Notes: generated by a model from the sequence alone, not told the origin. A DNA stretch of 31,243 nt from a virus (IMGVR_UViG_3300035703_000315:1-31243), one strand, 5' to 3'. Shown: positions 8,901-17,096, counted from the stretch's first letter. Numbers and translations: made by a program.

Positions 8901-9176
8901 ATCAGCAACCGCTGCATCAATCAGCGCTTTATCGCGTGTCATTTGTACTGCGGCAATAGTGGCGCTTTGGGCATAGGCGGCAGCCAGGCGGCTGGATGAA
9001 TGGATTTCAGCAGTTTTGGCAAACAAAAAGGTGCCGGTCTCGGTAGCGATTTGCTTGCGAAGTGACGGCACCAGCACGCCTTCAATATTGACATCGGCGC
9101 TACTGGAGGCGGTCATCATCGACCGGATGGCATCGGTGATGGCATTAAACCGGGTGGCGGCTGCGGCTAAACTCAT
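5916..9176 (-). CDS. Large fibre or baseplate-associated structural protein
   Basis: A 1086-residue protein. About the first 370 residues are extremely Ala/Thr/Gln-rich and predicted helical, as in long coiled-coil stalks. The rest is mixed, aromatic-rich and globular, with three histidine pairs (SHYHS, GHTHQ, GHQHP) in one short region of the C-terminal half. It is not similar to a family I can name. Its place between the minor tail gene and the beta-helix fibre gene, its length and its stalk support a tail fibre or a central tip fibre. Start and end overlap neighbours (ATGA at the start), so it belongs to the tail operon. Functional assignment is by context only. Confidence 0.65.
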   Translation of the reverse strand: MSLAAAATRFNAITDAIRSMMTASSSADVNIEGVLVPSLRKQIATETGTFLFAKTAEIHSSSRLAAAYAQSATIAAVQMTRDKALIDAAVADITGKSRQTATHAATVSALSAIATAAVSGVDTKHADVTEKAAQVLFAERNVNAKTATAVAAEAAAANTLARVTADKAVTTDAAAQAKRDAQQSTANAATVKANAALSTLILNEAAEIAQGVQQAARDVLATGAQVRIGQTQVAVTHLNVTMLNQSLQQRDAAADTSARLLNLKAKAVETLSVLNALLHNEIKDTATDAQNAVGAAAHHANIADQYRQSILHHRDAVNAIADEMALIKSSLNTLSSEFTAQAQHDMTAMSDLLLQAQNAAALAVHVAFDTSPLQESPAPGKAPLAGGDSQIAEQWLNCETAYSAFVVGFANLMSEQLQLKTTDEAQSQALADFVYRTDRAIAQMDRHLEKVRTSNALPEEYFQGYHEAGKAHRLPVFNMMERDFLAEAAQEEGYAEFLRSQGASGIVNTRQYQADRTFELGYRVHDVSYAALNIHNHPNYKSQPGMAEIAACINGYYFRTRHMDYAMAYPIQGKYLERVALHAPELPSAIAALPTGINPDGSINFANTQAGYMRDVKTANPQDCQWHLAYLECWLEQSEDDALDDPADSFRHANDAKGYREMFDKGRYLNASGHKNRLENLSYQPFTVRYVDAQGVPRFGTLQYRINSYPVGDLRALGGAEQSPRFVVGNSNSHYHSLEVVLTSSQMASIKSGTAVELTTSSDFGHTHQVRVTWDGTQYQALDLHAGHQHPVAVIADSNGRLPYNEAKAVAGTIDNTNRFKLVRDLRSRAHQSSWANLAKSRMARFECADLLTLCEKLPGLEGDGSVLEESYTQYGLNDVLDSHNGSGRLNAARYNRRYKFNRDDASGRVAANRGFNDPTLFVAKTSHPRVVGGFSWMIPLELILRTPRENWNPYNLPTGDYALLKAEEAAGHGTQAKPFSGTNPLHFYYGTPVGVVPEVPGQVDPADTANTAWVKDANGTPRQVLGNGIRVHDVDGMRQRFPIYPLFSDHGYSQTQQHFLRKTLTDLLKKAVAGTLTAADIENNL

Positions 9177-9625
9177 TTGGTGATGGCCCCTTTAATTTTA
9201 TCAATCACGCCGTTCAGTGACGCGATATCGTTGTCGAGTAAAAACTGGGTGTCTTCCGGGCTGAGGACCGGACGGTCGATTTCGAGCGTGGCGCGGTATT
9301 CCCACCACTGACCACCTGCTAAAAGCTTGGCTTGCTCTAATGGGTTACTGAGGAACCTGGCATTGACCCGCTGCATGCCGCTTGGAAACAGCAGTGGCGT
9401 GGTGAAGGTCAGCGTTGCGCCTTTGAGCGTGTGGGTGACAAAACCCTCAAATAAGGCAGCGCGGCTGGCTTCACAGCGATAAATCACCGGCACATGGGTC
9501 GGCACCGAGCGAAACTTGGCGCGGGTGCGGGTATAGCCGCTATCCATCGGCGTCACGGCTAAATTCGGCCGTTGCTGCAGGGCAAATTCGTCGCGTTGTG
9601 GGGTGGGTAATTCACTGGGCCACAT
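9173..9625 (-). CDS. Minor tail protein after the tape measure
   Basis: A 150-residue beta-rich protein whose ATG shares its A with the tape-measure stop (TAATG). By position it corresponds to lambda gpM or a distal tail protein, joining the tube to the tip. The C-terminal third is helical (SPEDTQFLLDNDIASLNGVI). No specific catalytic or binding motif is visible. Confidence that it is a real tail gene is high, while the exact role is inferred from gene order. Confidence 0.65.
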   Translation of the reverse strand: MWPSELPTPQRDEFALQQRPNLAVTPMDSGYTRTRAKFRSVPTHVPVIYRCEASRAALFEGFVTHTLKGATLTFTTPLLFPSGMQRVNARFLSNPLEQAKLLAGGQWWEYRATLEIDRPVLSPEDTQFLLDNDIASLNGVIDKIKGAITK

Positions 9626-12600
9626 TAGCCAGCCCTCTTGAGTTGATAGGTCTGTTCCATTGTGCGGGCCATCTCACCGCCGTTTTGCACATCGGATAAA
9701 AACAGGTTCACGATGTAATCCCGATCACCTTTTTGCTCCATCTGCGCATTGGCTTTGACGCCGCCCTGACTGTGGACCGCCACGGTCAGATTGACGTTGC
9801 CGCCAGAGCCTTGAGATTGTGACCGTTCATCAATACGGCGGACTTGCTCACTGATTTCGACGTTCTGCCGTGGGGATAACACGCGCTCACCACGCTGGAG
9901 GACATAGGTGGATTCTGACGGGACATAGTCCAAACCACCGTGCGCGATACCGGCAGGCTGTTGTTGCTGGATCATCCTTACCTGGCCCATCCCCATAGCA
10001 ACTGCTGCTGCAGCTGCGGCAGCACCCAAGGCGGGGCCGATAACTGGAATGGGGGCCAAAGCCGCAAAAGCGCCAGTGGCCGACTCATAAGTCTTAATCA
10101 GTGCCTGGCCAATCGAAAATGCTTTATAAGCTTTAAAGGCGGTCTTGCTTTGGCTCGCCATGGCCTTAAAGCCTTGCTCACCCAATTCCAGAATGGCACC
10201 GGTTTTTTCGGCGGTGGTCTTGCGCTCAAAGTTGGCAAATTGCACCACAGTGCCGCGTAGCTGACCGGTTTTCTCCGCACGGATTTGGAATAAACGCTCT
10301 TCGTGTGCCGCTGCATCGGCTTCACGCTGGCTCTGAAAACCTTGCTCCAGTAGCAGTTGCTGTTCGCGCGCCATCCGCAGTTTTTCGGTTTCAACGTTGT
10401 ATTTCAGTTCACCAATCGCATCTTGCGGTGACAGCCCGATGTTACCGCGCCGCTGGGCATCGAGCGTGCCCTGAATCTTGGCCTGTTCAACAGCAATGGC
10501 CTGGCTATAGGATTCTGCGGCTTCTTTGCTTTTAAAACCTTGAATGGCCAAAAGGCGCTTTTCGTGGGCACGGCGCTCATTTTCAATGGCTGCATCAAAG
10601 CGCAGTTCGCCCAACTGGTCATTGCCTTCTAAACCTTTATCAACGCGCCGGTTCGCATCCTGGCGCGCCTGAATTTTGGCTTGCTCGACGGCCAGGGTAT
10701 TGGCATAAGACTCAGCAGCTTCGCGGGTGGCAAAACCGCGTGCCTGGGCGATGGATAGCTCCTGGGCATCTTTTTTGTCTTGTTCGACTTTGCGCCGGGC
10801 TTCGTTTTCAGCACGGATTTTTTCATCGCGCGCCTTTTGGCCTTGCTCAGCCAGGGCTTTGTGCTCGGCAGCATCGATGTCTTTGAGGATTTGGGTATAT
10901 TTTTGCTTGTTGGCCGCGTCGCTCGCCATCGACATGCTGACCATATCGCGGCGGCGCTGATAACTGTCGCGGATTTTGGCTTCTTCGCCCAGCAATTCAA
11001 CCTGCAGTTGCTGGATATTGTTGGGCAGCGGCGCAGGTTTGAGAGCGTTAGAGCTTTGGGTTGGTGCATTTAACTGCTTTTTAGCATCCTGCAGTCGCTT
11101 GATGTGGGTTTCGTGCGCTTCTGCATCGCGCTCCAGTAGCGCTAAACGGTCCTGATGGCTTTGGCGTTCGTCATCGGTTAATGGCAGCACGATAGGGCCA
11201 ACAATCGACGCATTACCACCTGCTTTTAATCTGCCTTTGACCAGCTCCTGCTGCAGCTTGCTGATTTCAGCACGGGTCTGTTCAGCCGCTTTTCCGACAG
11301 ACAGCATTTCACCTTTGATTTCAACCAGGCGCGCTTCTTTTTGTTTGTTGCTTAAATTCTGCAGATTTTCTGACAGCTGTTGCACTTTGCTATCAAAGTC
11401 TTTGACCTCAACCGCCGCATCAGCGTTGGCGCTGGCAAAACTTACCAGCGCAATTGCGGCGATAGTTAAAAGCCCAGGCAAACCACCGATAAGGCTCATG
11501 GCTGAGGTAAGCGCCCGGCTTACGAGGGTGGCTTGCGTGGCTACGGCGGTATAATTAGCCGTTGCGGCTGTTAAAGCGCGCTCTGTAACAATGGCACGTC
11601 CATTGGCTGCGGCCAGATTGGTGATCGCCACGCCTCTAAAATGGTCAGACTGGGCCGCTTTAAGGTTGTGCGTGTAGTATTCACGCATTTGCACAGCGCG
11701 GGCATGCTCGACCGTTGCGGTTTGCATTACGCCTGCCAGGCGCTCTTTTTCCGCCAGTGCCTGGGCTTTGGTGGCCTGAATATCTTTGAATTTAGCAACG
11801 GTCGCCATGGTTAGGCTGCCAACCATACGGCCTGCCAACACCAACGCCAGCGCAGTGGCGGACACGGTTAACCCTTCGACCAGGGTTTGGTTTTCCCGCA
11901 GAGCATTCATGCTACTGGTGATTGCTCCTGCTACGGCCACCACGCCAAAATTCACCTCTTTTTCGTACTCACGAATGAGTTTTGCATAGGCATTTCCCAT
12001 CTCCGCAAAAGAGGCTGTAATTTTGCCTTCGGTGCGTTCGGCTGCGCCTTCATAGCTTTTTAAAGCTTCGATTAAATACTGTTTAAACATGGCCGATGTA
12101 ACCTGGCCAGTGCCGGTCAGTTGCCGGAACGTCATGCCAGTTTTAGCGACTTGTTTATCCAGTTCGCCTAACAGGCCAGGCAAAGGATCCATCACCTGGT
12201 TAAGTTCATCGGTCTGCAGCACGCCGCTGGATAACGCCTGGTTCAAACCATAAAGACTGTTGGCCAACTGGTCATTGCTGGCTCCCAAGGCCGCACCGGC
12301 ATTGACCAGTCCCTCTGTGATAGCTTTACCTTCGGTCATGGTGACTGTGCCGGAGCGCTGCAGATTGAGCATGCTGGTAAAAGAGCCAGCTAAGGCTTCA
12401 TAACTGACATTCAGCTTGTCAGCGGTGGCGAACAGATATTCCTGGTTGGCCGCATAATCTGCCGTAGTACCGGATAAGCTTTGCAGACGTGATTCCAGAA
12501 GCTGGGCGCTCGCGGTATCGTTGACAATCTTCTGTGCGGTGCCGATACCCACCACAGTGCCCATAGCAGCGGCCATGGCGTGATAACCACCCGTGATGGT

Positions 12601-12750
12601 GTTGACTGAGCTGGCTGCTTGCTGATTCGTGGCAATTTGGGTGCGGGTTTGCTGCTCAATACGCCGCAAATCAGCCACGCTCTGGTTCGCACCAGAGCTG
12701 ACTTCTTTACCGTCGTAGCGTAATTTCAGCAGTAAATTCAGGTTGCTCAT
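9625..12750 (-). CDS. Tape measure protein
   Basis: A 1041-residue protein that sets tail length and is ejected with the DNA. Residues about 60-260 are the classical tape-measure domain, with segments such as LLESRLQSLSG and LQTDELNQVMDPLPGL. Hydrophobic segments follow at about 298-315 and 415-437, then long helical coiled coil (450-830) with a tandem duplication. The C-terminus contains a Pro/Ala/Gly-rich hydrophobic stretch and the HGGLDYVPSESTYVLQRGERV motif common in these proteins. With the usual rule of about 0.15 nm per residue, the tail should be near 155 nm. The start overlaps the chaperone frame by 44 bases. Confidence 0.95.
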   Translation of the reverse strand: MSNLNLLLKLRYDGKEVSSGANQSVADLRRIEQQTRTQIATNQQAASSVNTITGGYHAMAAAMGTVVGIGTAQKIVNDTASAQLLESRLQSLSGTTADYAANQEYLFATADKLNVSYEALAGSFTSMLNLQRSGTVTMTEGKAITEGLVNAGAALGASNDQLANSLYGLNQALSSGVLQTDELNQVMDPLPGLLGELDKQVAKTGMTFRQLTGTGQVTSAMFKQYLIEALKSYEGAAERTEGKITASFAEMGNAYAKLIREYEKEVNFGVVAVAGAITSSMNALRENQTLVEGLTVSATALALVLAGRMVGSLTMATVAKFKDIQATKAQALAEKERLAGVMQTATVEHARAVQMREYYTHNLKAAQSDHFRGVAITNLAAANGRAIVTERALTAATANYTAVATQATLVSRALTSAMSLIGGLPGLLTIAAIALVSFASANADAAVEVKDFDSKVQQLSENLQNLSNKQKEARLVEIKGEMLSVGKAAEQTRAEISKLQQELVKGRLKAGGNASIVGPIVLPLTDDERQSHQDRLALLERDAEAHETHIKRLQDAKKQLNAPTQSSNALKPAPLPNNIQQLQVELLGEEAKIRDSYQRRRDMVSMSMASDAANKQKYTQILKDIDAAEHKALAEQGQKARDEKIRAENEARRKVEQDKKDAQELSIAQARGFATREAAESYANTLAVEQAKIQARQDANRRVDKGLEGNDQLGELRFDAAIENERRAHEKRLLAIQGFKSKEAAESYSQAIAVEQAKIQGTLDAQRRGNIGLSPQDAIGELKYNVETEKLRMAREQQLLLEQGFQSQREADAAAHEERLFQIRAEKTGQLRGTVVQFANFERKTTAEKTGAILELGEQGFKAMASQSKTAFKAYKAFSIGQALIKTYESATGAFAALAPIPVIGPALGAAAAAAAVAMGMGQVRMIQQQQPAGIAHGGLDYVPSESTYVLQRGERVLSPRQNVEISEQVRRIDERSQSQGSGGNVNLTVAVHSQGGVKANAQMEQKGDRDYIVNLFLSDVQNGGEMARTMEQTYQLKRAG
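10342..10740 (-). repeat. Tandem 66-residue repeat in the tape measure
   Basis: Residues 671-736 and 737-803 align well. Both begin with GF followed by three residues and EAAESY, then (T/A)(L/I)AVEQAKIQ, an Arg-rich turn, a GEL(R/K) motif and a helical end. A third, partial copy begins at residue 804 with QGFQSQREADAA. The DNA copies have diverged, so the duplication is not recent. Confidence 0.7.
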
Positions 12751-13075
12751 CTTGCTGATTTTGGTCCCGGATCAGACTGAGTACATAGCGCTCTATGCGC
12801 TGGATGTTGTCAAAATCGCGGGGCAGCAATGTCAGCCCTAAGTACCGCCAGGCAACATCGGCCGCCTGATAATTCAGTGCGATTTCGATGTTGTCTTTAT
12901 CTCTTAAAAACTGTGTGGTCACGGCAGTAAATGACTTTACAGTGGTCTGTAGCTCCGGCAGTAACAGGGCTACTTTTTCAACTGGTGGCGGGGGTGGCAG
13001 CCCGGCCTCTTTCATAAACTGGGCACGGTCGCTGTCGGCTTCGCTCGGGGCTTCACCGACATACCATGCTGCCAC
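12707..13075 (-). CDS. Tail assembly chaperone, T-part (made by -1 frameshift)
   Basis: A 122-residue frame resembling DUF1799-type tail proteins, with a helical C-terminal part around DVAWRYLGLTLLPRDFDNIQ. It lies in the -1 frame relative to the preceding chaperone gene, has only a GTG near its open end and no good ribosome site. It is therefore probably made mainly as a G-T fusion of about 232 residues through the slippery site at 13084-13090. In lambda the GT protein binds the tape measure (T part) and the tube subunit during assembly. The frame overlaps the start of the tape-measure gene, as in most siphophages. Confidence 0.75.
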   Translation of the reverse strand: MAAWYVGEAPSEADSDRAQFMKEAGLPPPPPVEKVALLLPELQTTVKSFTAVTTQFLRDKDNIEIALNYQAADVAWRYLGLTLLPRDFDNIQRIERYVLSLIRDQNQQDEQPEFTAEITLRR

Positions 13076-13080
13076 CTGGG

Positions 13081-13404
13081 CTAGTTTTTTTCGCGCACCT
13101 CGAACTGGGCGTTGACAACCTCCACCGCCAGGCGTCCGGCGATGCCGCCGTATTCCAAAAGCTCGTTTAAGGTGTCAGCATCAAAAGTGACTTCCTGGCC
13201 ATCATCCTGAAAACCTTCCCAACCCAATAACAGCTCCCGCACCGTCTGTGCATCGCTGGCACCGGTGCTGGTGAGCTGTTGCAGTTCGTCCGTTTTCACC
13301 AGGCGGATGTGGGCCGTGAATTTAATCAGCGTGCCGTGATAGGTGAATTCAATCGGTTTTTTAATCTGGTAATTTTCCAGCTTTTCTAAGAATTTCAGTT
13401 TCAT
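13081..13404 (-). CDS. Tail assembly chaperone, G-part
   Basis: A 107-residue acidic protein in the invariant slot between tail tube and tape measure, like lambda gpG. It recruits tube subunits and coats the tape measure. The last codons are GAA AAA AAC TAG, so the stop directly follows the A AAA AAC slippery heptamer that should yield the longer G-T product. The gene starts six bases after the tail-tube stop, with only a weak GAG as ribosome site, so it may depend on translational coupling. Confidence 0.8.
   Translation of the reverse strand: MKLKFLEKLENYQIKKPIEFTYHGTLIKFTAHIRLVKTDELQQLTSTGASDAQTVRELLLGWEGFQDDGQEVTFDADTLNELLEYGGIAGRLAVEVVNAQFEVREKN
13084..13090 (-). promoter_or_regulatory. 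Programmed -1 ribosomal frameshift site A AAA AAC
   Basis: In the reading frame of the G chaperone the last sense codons form the heptamer A AAA AAC, which obeys the X XXY YYZ rule for -1 slippage. The zero-frame stop TAG follows immediately. After slippage, reading continues as CTA GCC CAG GTG and stays open for about 125 codons to 12707. A downstream stimulatory structure was not sought by folding. Confidence 0.8.
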
Positions 13405-13410
13405 CTGTTA

Positions 13411-14301
13411 TTACTCAAGGGTGATTTTCAGTTCATCGTTACCAACAAGCGGGATTAAATTCCCTTCCAGCTCATAGCCTGTTAATTCGCTGCTGAGGTT
13501 GGCGTATTTGGGCACCGGCAGCTGCAGGCGGCCGCTAATCGTGATTTTTTTGCCCGCTGCCATGCCGTGCTTAAACTCAAACGGCACCACTTCACCCGCC
13601 ATGGTAAACGGGTTAAAGGTTGCCAGTTCGGTGGCGGTTACGGTCAACTGGCCTTTACTTTCGTGGCCGGTGATTTCGATTGCAGAGCTTGTGATAGTCC
13701 GGTCATAAATGACCTTGTTACCGGCGTCGACACTCAATTTATGCAGCGTCATGGCGATGTTATTGAGCTTAAAGCTGCTGCCATATTCCGGTCCCAGGAC
13801 ATCGGGTTTTTTCCAGCTATCCCAGTTGGGCTGCAGTGCAGCGCCGCTTGCTGTGGGCGCTGAGAACACGCCTTTAAACTGCCACTGGATCATCGGACGG
13901 CCTTTTTCAAATGCCAGGCTAAAGTTGCCTTTGAGTCCTGTGATGGCGTGGGTGTGCTTGCCGAAGATAAAGCTGGCCACCGCAGGAGTCGCTGCGCCCC
14001 GGCTATAGACCACCTTGGTGGCGTCTGACACCTGGGCAAAGCCGCAAGCCAGCCACAGCGGGCTTGTGACCGGCGCTGTGCCTGCCACGCCGCTGACAGC
14101 CAGCGGGGTTTTAAAGTTCAGGCTGACATGATGGCCATAAAAGGTTTGCAGCTCCGCACCACTGTAATTACTGGCCGGGCGCTCGTTTTCAGATTCATGT
14201 TCAATGCTGAATTCCACGTCCAGCGCATAGATGGCATGGGCCACACCCAGCGTTGCGCCCTGGGAGGCGAACAACACTAATTTGTCTTTAAATCGCCACA
14301 T
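13411..14301 (-). CDS. Major tail tube protein
   Basis: A 296-residue beta-rich protein in the slot before the tail chaperones, the standard place of the tube subunit in long-tailed phages. It has the Gly/Ser/Thr-rich composition of tube proteins with large insertions, including a segment ending in a GHESKGQLTVT strand. The ATG at 14301 is chosen because AAGGAG lies nine bases upstream. The frame continues 15 codons further, but those codons fall inside the preceding small gene. Start and preceding stop overlap by 14 bases. Confidence 0.8.
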   Translation of the reverse strand: MWRFKDKLVLFASQGATLGVAHAIYALDVEFSIEHESENERPASNYSGAELQTFYGHHVSLNFKTPLAVSGVAGTAPVTSPLWLACGFAQVSDATKVVYSRGAATPAVASFIFGKHTHAITGLKGNFSLAFEKGRPMIQWQFKGVFSAPTASGAALQPNWDSWKKPDVLGPEYGSSFKLNNIAMTLHKLSVDAGNKVIYDRTITSSAIEITGHESKGQLTVTATELATFNPFTMAGEVVPFEFKHGMAAGKKITISGRLQLPVPKYANLSSELTGYELEGNLIPLVGNDELKITLE

Positions 14302-14449
14302 CGTCGGGTTCTCCTTTACGTTGATAGCTTTGGGCGTCAATGGCACCCTGTAAAATTTCGCCGTGTTGCTGCGCCAGGGCGATCACTTCATCTGCAGTCA
14401 GCGCTGCAGGCACCGGCACAGCATCGGCTTTGTTCGGTTTTTGCGTCAT
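14288..14449 (-). CDS. 53-residue small protein between tail terminator and tube
   Basis: A short frame beginning MTQKPNKADAVPV and ending GEPDDVAI. Its ATG overlaps the preceding stop as ATGA, and its 3' end overlaps the tube start, with the tube's AAGGAG site embedded in its last codons. A Pro/Ala-rich head is followed by one amphipathic helix. Small proteins in this slot occur in other Mu-like siphophages, but the function is unknown. Coupled overlaps at both ends make it a likely real gene. Confidence 0.65.
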   Translation of the reverse strand: MTQKPNKADAVPVPAALTADEVIALAQQHGEILQGAIDAQSYQRKGEPDDVAI

Positions 14450-14904
14450 AGCGGCCTCGTGGTCACTTCAATCAAGCGCTCGGTCATAAACTGCGCCTGG
14501 TAAATCAGGTTATTGGTGTCGCGGTTAAGCTCCACCAGGCGGCCCCGGTGCGGCAAAATAGGCGACCAGCCTGCAGGCACTAAGCCGGTCAGACTCTGGC
14601 GCACCAGACCGCGCAGGGTTTTGATTTGCAAATCAGAATTGGCATTGCCGACCATCACCGGCAGCACAATCATCACGGCAAACAGCTCGTTAAGGTTGAG
14701 GGTAATTTCGCAGGTGACTTCATCAGCGGCCTTGTAGTCTTCATCCAGCGCCAGCACAAACAGCGTCGGCATTTGCACGCCCTGGCTTCTGACAGCGTTA
14801 AAGTCCGAAGCAAAGCCGACATGCGCCTGGCCGTTTAAATCCTGTTTTAACCGCTGTTCAATGGCGTTTAAATCGAGGTTAAAACTTGCGTGTTGGGCAT
14901 TCAT
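14446..14904 (-). CDS. Tail terminator-like protein (gp37-type)
   Basis: A 152-residue protein resembling the gp37 family of Mu-like phages, which has the fold and position of tail terminators that cap the tube and join it to the head. It has an N-terminal helix with DLNAIEQRLKQDL, a central beta-sheet (PTLFVLALDEDYKAA and the following strands) and a C-terminal strand pair. An ATG at 14904 overlapping the preceding stop as ATGA is preferred to the TTG three codons upstream. Confidence 0.75.
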   Translation of the reverse strand: MNAQHASFNLDLNAIEQRLKQDLNGQAHVGFASDFNAVRSQGVQMPTLFVLALDEDYKAADEVTCEITLNLNELFAVMIVLPVMVGNANSDLQIKTLRGLVRQSLTGLVPAGWSPILPHRGRLVELNRDTNNLIYQAQFMTERLIEVTTRPL

Positions 14905-15323
14905 ACCAGCCAATCCTTCACAATGTTGTCGATTTCTTCCCGCTGCATCAGCGCAATGCCAATCATGGGCCGGGCAGGGAGCGTCACAGATTTATTGCGC
15001 CCAGCCTTGCCACCAAAGTGGTGGATGGCAGCGTATTTCTCGCCCATACCATGGATAAGTTCGTCATCCGTGGCGCTGTGCGTCACACTGCCCGCCAGTT
15101 GCCGGGTGTCTGTGAGTGTCAAGCCGCCGCGCTCTTCAGCTGCGGCAGATTGTTCCCAGCGGGTGCCATCCGGTGCTTGCTCCTGGATAAATCTCAGCTG
15201 GACATCACTGTCCAAAAACGCACCGATGTCATCCAGCACATCGCGGGCGCTTCCGGTGCGCGCCGCCAGGGCTTTTAAGCCATCAATGGCATCACCGCTA
15301 ATGCCGACAAACACCCAGGCCAT
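14901..15323 (-). CDS. Virion morphogenesis protein (Mu gpG / phage tail S family)
   Basis: A 140-residue protein of the tail-completion / virion-morphogenesis family. Typical features are the helix containing LDDIGAFLDSDVQLRF, the stretch APDGTRWEQS followed by L(T)LTDTRQLAGS, and the C-terminal HHFGGKAGRNKSVTLPARP with the conserved PARP-type loop. It acts at the head-tail junction. It overlaps its neighbours by one base at the start and four at the end, in the order usual for Mu-like phages (gp36, G, gp37). Confidence 0.85.
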   Translation of the reverse strand: MAWVFVGISGDAIDGLKALAARTGSARDVLDDIGAFLDSDVQLRFIQEQAPDGTRWEQSAAAEERGGLTLTDTRQLAGSVTHSATDDELIHGMGEKYAAIHHFGGKAGRNKSVTLPARPMIGIALMQREEIDNIVKDWLV

Positions 15324-15787
15324 TAATAACCGTTCCAGTCAAAGCGACTGCCGGCACGCACCGTTTTAAGGCCCGTGGTTGGCACTCTGGCTGGATCATG
15401 CTCGGTCAGCTTAATCACGCCTTTTTCAATATCCTTCAGACGTGCCGTGGCGTAATCACGCCGCCGGATCAGCTCCTCTGACGGATTGGGGCACAACTCA
15501 TACTGCAGTAAATCAATCGCCAGGCCCGGCACCAGGCTTTGTGCCAGCTCATCGCTGGTCACGCTAAACCGGCTGATGTAGCCAGTCACCACCGACTGCA
15601 CATGCAGTAGCGACACCTGATACCAGTTCGCAATCGACTCCTGCAATTCCGTCTGCGCCTGGTCAATCAGCGCCAGCTGCACATCCTGCACCGTGATGTA
15701 TTGCCCTGGCGTGGCCAGACGCCCGGAGGCGTACTGAACCAGCAGGTTAATGCCCACTTTGTCGATAAATCGCTGGGCCGTCAGCAT
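15323..15787 (-). CDS. Head-tail connector, DUF1320 (Mu gp36-like)
   Basis: A 154-residue protein matching the DUF1320 pattern: a helix-rich N-terminus, a dense helical core with YELCPNPSEELIRRRDYATARLKDIEKG cut by turns, and a basic C-terminus ending RAGSRFDWNGY. In related phages it forms the adaptor ring under the portal. Its ATG overlaps the capsid stop in TAATG form, and it is followed by the gpG-like gene, exactly the Mu-like order. Confidence 0.85.
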   Translation of the reverse strand: MLTAQRFIDKVGINLLVQYASGRLATPGQYITVQDVQLALIDQAQTELQESIANWYQVSLLHVQSVVTGYISRFSVTSDELAQSLVPGLAIDLLQYELCPNPSEELIRRRDYATARLKDIEKGVIKLTEHDPARVPTTGLKTVRAGSRFDWNGY

Positions 15788-16713
15788 TACACAACGTCCG
15801 TCAGCAGGATGGCCGCTTGTTTAGCGATGATCAGCTCTTTGACCGATTCACCCACCATCACTTCAACGCCACCACGCAGACCCGCTGCCACATCACGGTT
15901 GCCTGAAATACGGTCGCCATATTGTGCGGTCAAAGCAAAGGTCATCCGGTTGTTGTTGGTGTTTGCCAGCGGATCGATGTAAGGCAGACTGATGAAGTTG
16001 CCCCAAGTGCTGGCCAGCTGCATTTCTTCGCCTTTCTTTTTGGTGTTTACCCGCGCCTGACCCACATAAATATTCTGCAATTCGAAGGTGTCTTTGATGT
16101 ATTCCCACGGCACCATGCCTGTATCTGCCACAGAGCCGTTAAAGCCTTTGAGCAAGGATTTATTCATGCGGATTTTGGTGGCGACGAATGAGTTCAACAC
16201 CATTGAATTCGGACGCATCAATGGGCGCTCTAACATTTCGTTTAGCAACTCAAAAATGTTGCAGTCAGGATCGGTGATTTTTTTCAGACCATTTGCAGCC
16301 AGCGATTGCGTATAACCATAATTCCCTGGAGTGCTGAACAGTTGGGCGACCCGAACTTCACGACCCAATTCAATTAAGTCTGTGATGGATTCCACTGCGT
16401 GGTTCAGCGGATTGTAGTTAGCAGGCGCATTGGCAACGTCATCATTAGGCACTACATCACTTAAACCTTCATCAGAGACAGAGTCGGTCTTCTCTTTGGC
16501 GCTGAATTCAACTTGGTTAGGTGATGATTTACGACCCACCTTGGTGTCAACTTTGGTCATGGTTTCAGATGGGTCAAACTCCATGTACTTAAATTGCATT
16601 AAGCCAACCGGTGCCCGAGGGCACACCTGGTCTGCAATCATGGCTCGATTGCGATAGGCAATGGCAATCGCCGTTTGCTCAGTATTTGGGGTAAATGGTA
16701 CGCCGTTAGACAT
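15787..16713 (-). CDS. Major capsid protein
   Basis: A 308-residue protein of the Mu-like / capsid-E-type major capsid group. The N-terminus begins VPFTPNTEQTAIAIAYRN and is followed by a conserved FKYMEFDPSE region, an extended loop, a long helix with LIELGREVRVAQLFS, and the C-terminal A-domain. Length and position after the decoration protein fit. AAGGA lies about eight bases before the ATG. It assembles the head around the scaffold encoded two genes upstream. Confidence 0.9.
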   Translation of the reverse strand: MSNGVPFTPNTEQTAIAIAYRNRAMIADQVCPRAPVGLMQFKYMEFDPSETMTKVDTKVGRKSSPNQVEFSAKEKTDSVSDEGLSDVVPNDDVANAPANYNPLNHAVESITDLIELGREVRVAQLFSTPGNYGYTQSLAANGLKKITDPDCNIFELLNEMLERPLMRPNSMVLNSFVATKIRMNKSLLKGFNGSVADTGMVPWEYIKDTFELQNIYVGQARVNTKKKGEEMQLASTWGNFISLPYIDPLANTNNNRMTFALTAQYGDRISGNRDVAAGLRGGVEVMVGESVKELIIAKQAAILLTDVV

Positions 16714-16724
16714 CTGTTAAATCC

Positions 16725-17096
16725 TTATTTGACAATGATATGCGGGTTGACGTACACGATGCCGAATGAGCCGAGCACGCCGGTTTCTTCTGCCACGCCG
16801 AGGATCCAACAGGTTGCATCCTCCGTCAGTGGCGCTTTGTTAAATTCAACGGCGCGTCCTTCGGCGTCGGCCACCAGGATGTCACCGACATCAATCGGTC
16901 CACCGAACTCAACCAGCGCCGGGCCACACTTGATCACATCAAGGCGTCCGTTAGTGGTTGAGTCCTGATCCGTCACACCACAGATGGACTTAGTAGTGGT
17001 ATTGGCTTTTTCGACCCGACGTTCTACCGCCGTGTAAGCCACAATCCGGCCCTTGGTGATGGGCGCGCCAATTTCATAATTGCGAATAGGGTTCAT
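16725..17096 (-). CDS. Capsid decoration / cement protein (DUF2190-like)
   Basis: A 123-residue, beta-rich protein resembling DUF2190 capsid stabilisers. Supporting segments are ITKGRIVAYTA near the N-terminus, ICGVTDQDS and VDVGDILVADAEGRAV-type strands with Gly turns. It sits between protease/scaffold and capsid genes, 11 bases before the capsid start and two after the protease stop. It is expected on the outer head surface. Confidence 0.8.
   Translation of the reverse strand: MNPIRNYEIGAPITKGRIVAYTAVERRVEKANTTTKSICGVTDQDSTTNGRLDVIKCGPALVEFGGPIDVGDILVADAEGRAVEFNKAPLTEDATCWILGVAEETGVLGSFGIVYVNPHIIVK

Noticed and set aside
8581-8999. Rightward open frames opposite the Ala-rich stalk of the fibre-like gene
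   Set aside because: They are shadows of a strongly biased coding region, with low-complexity Ala/Ser composition and no start signals.
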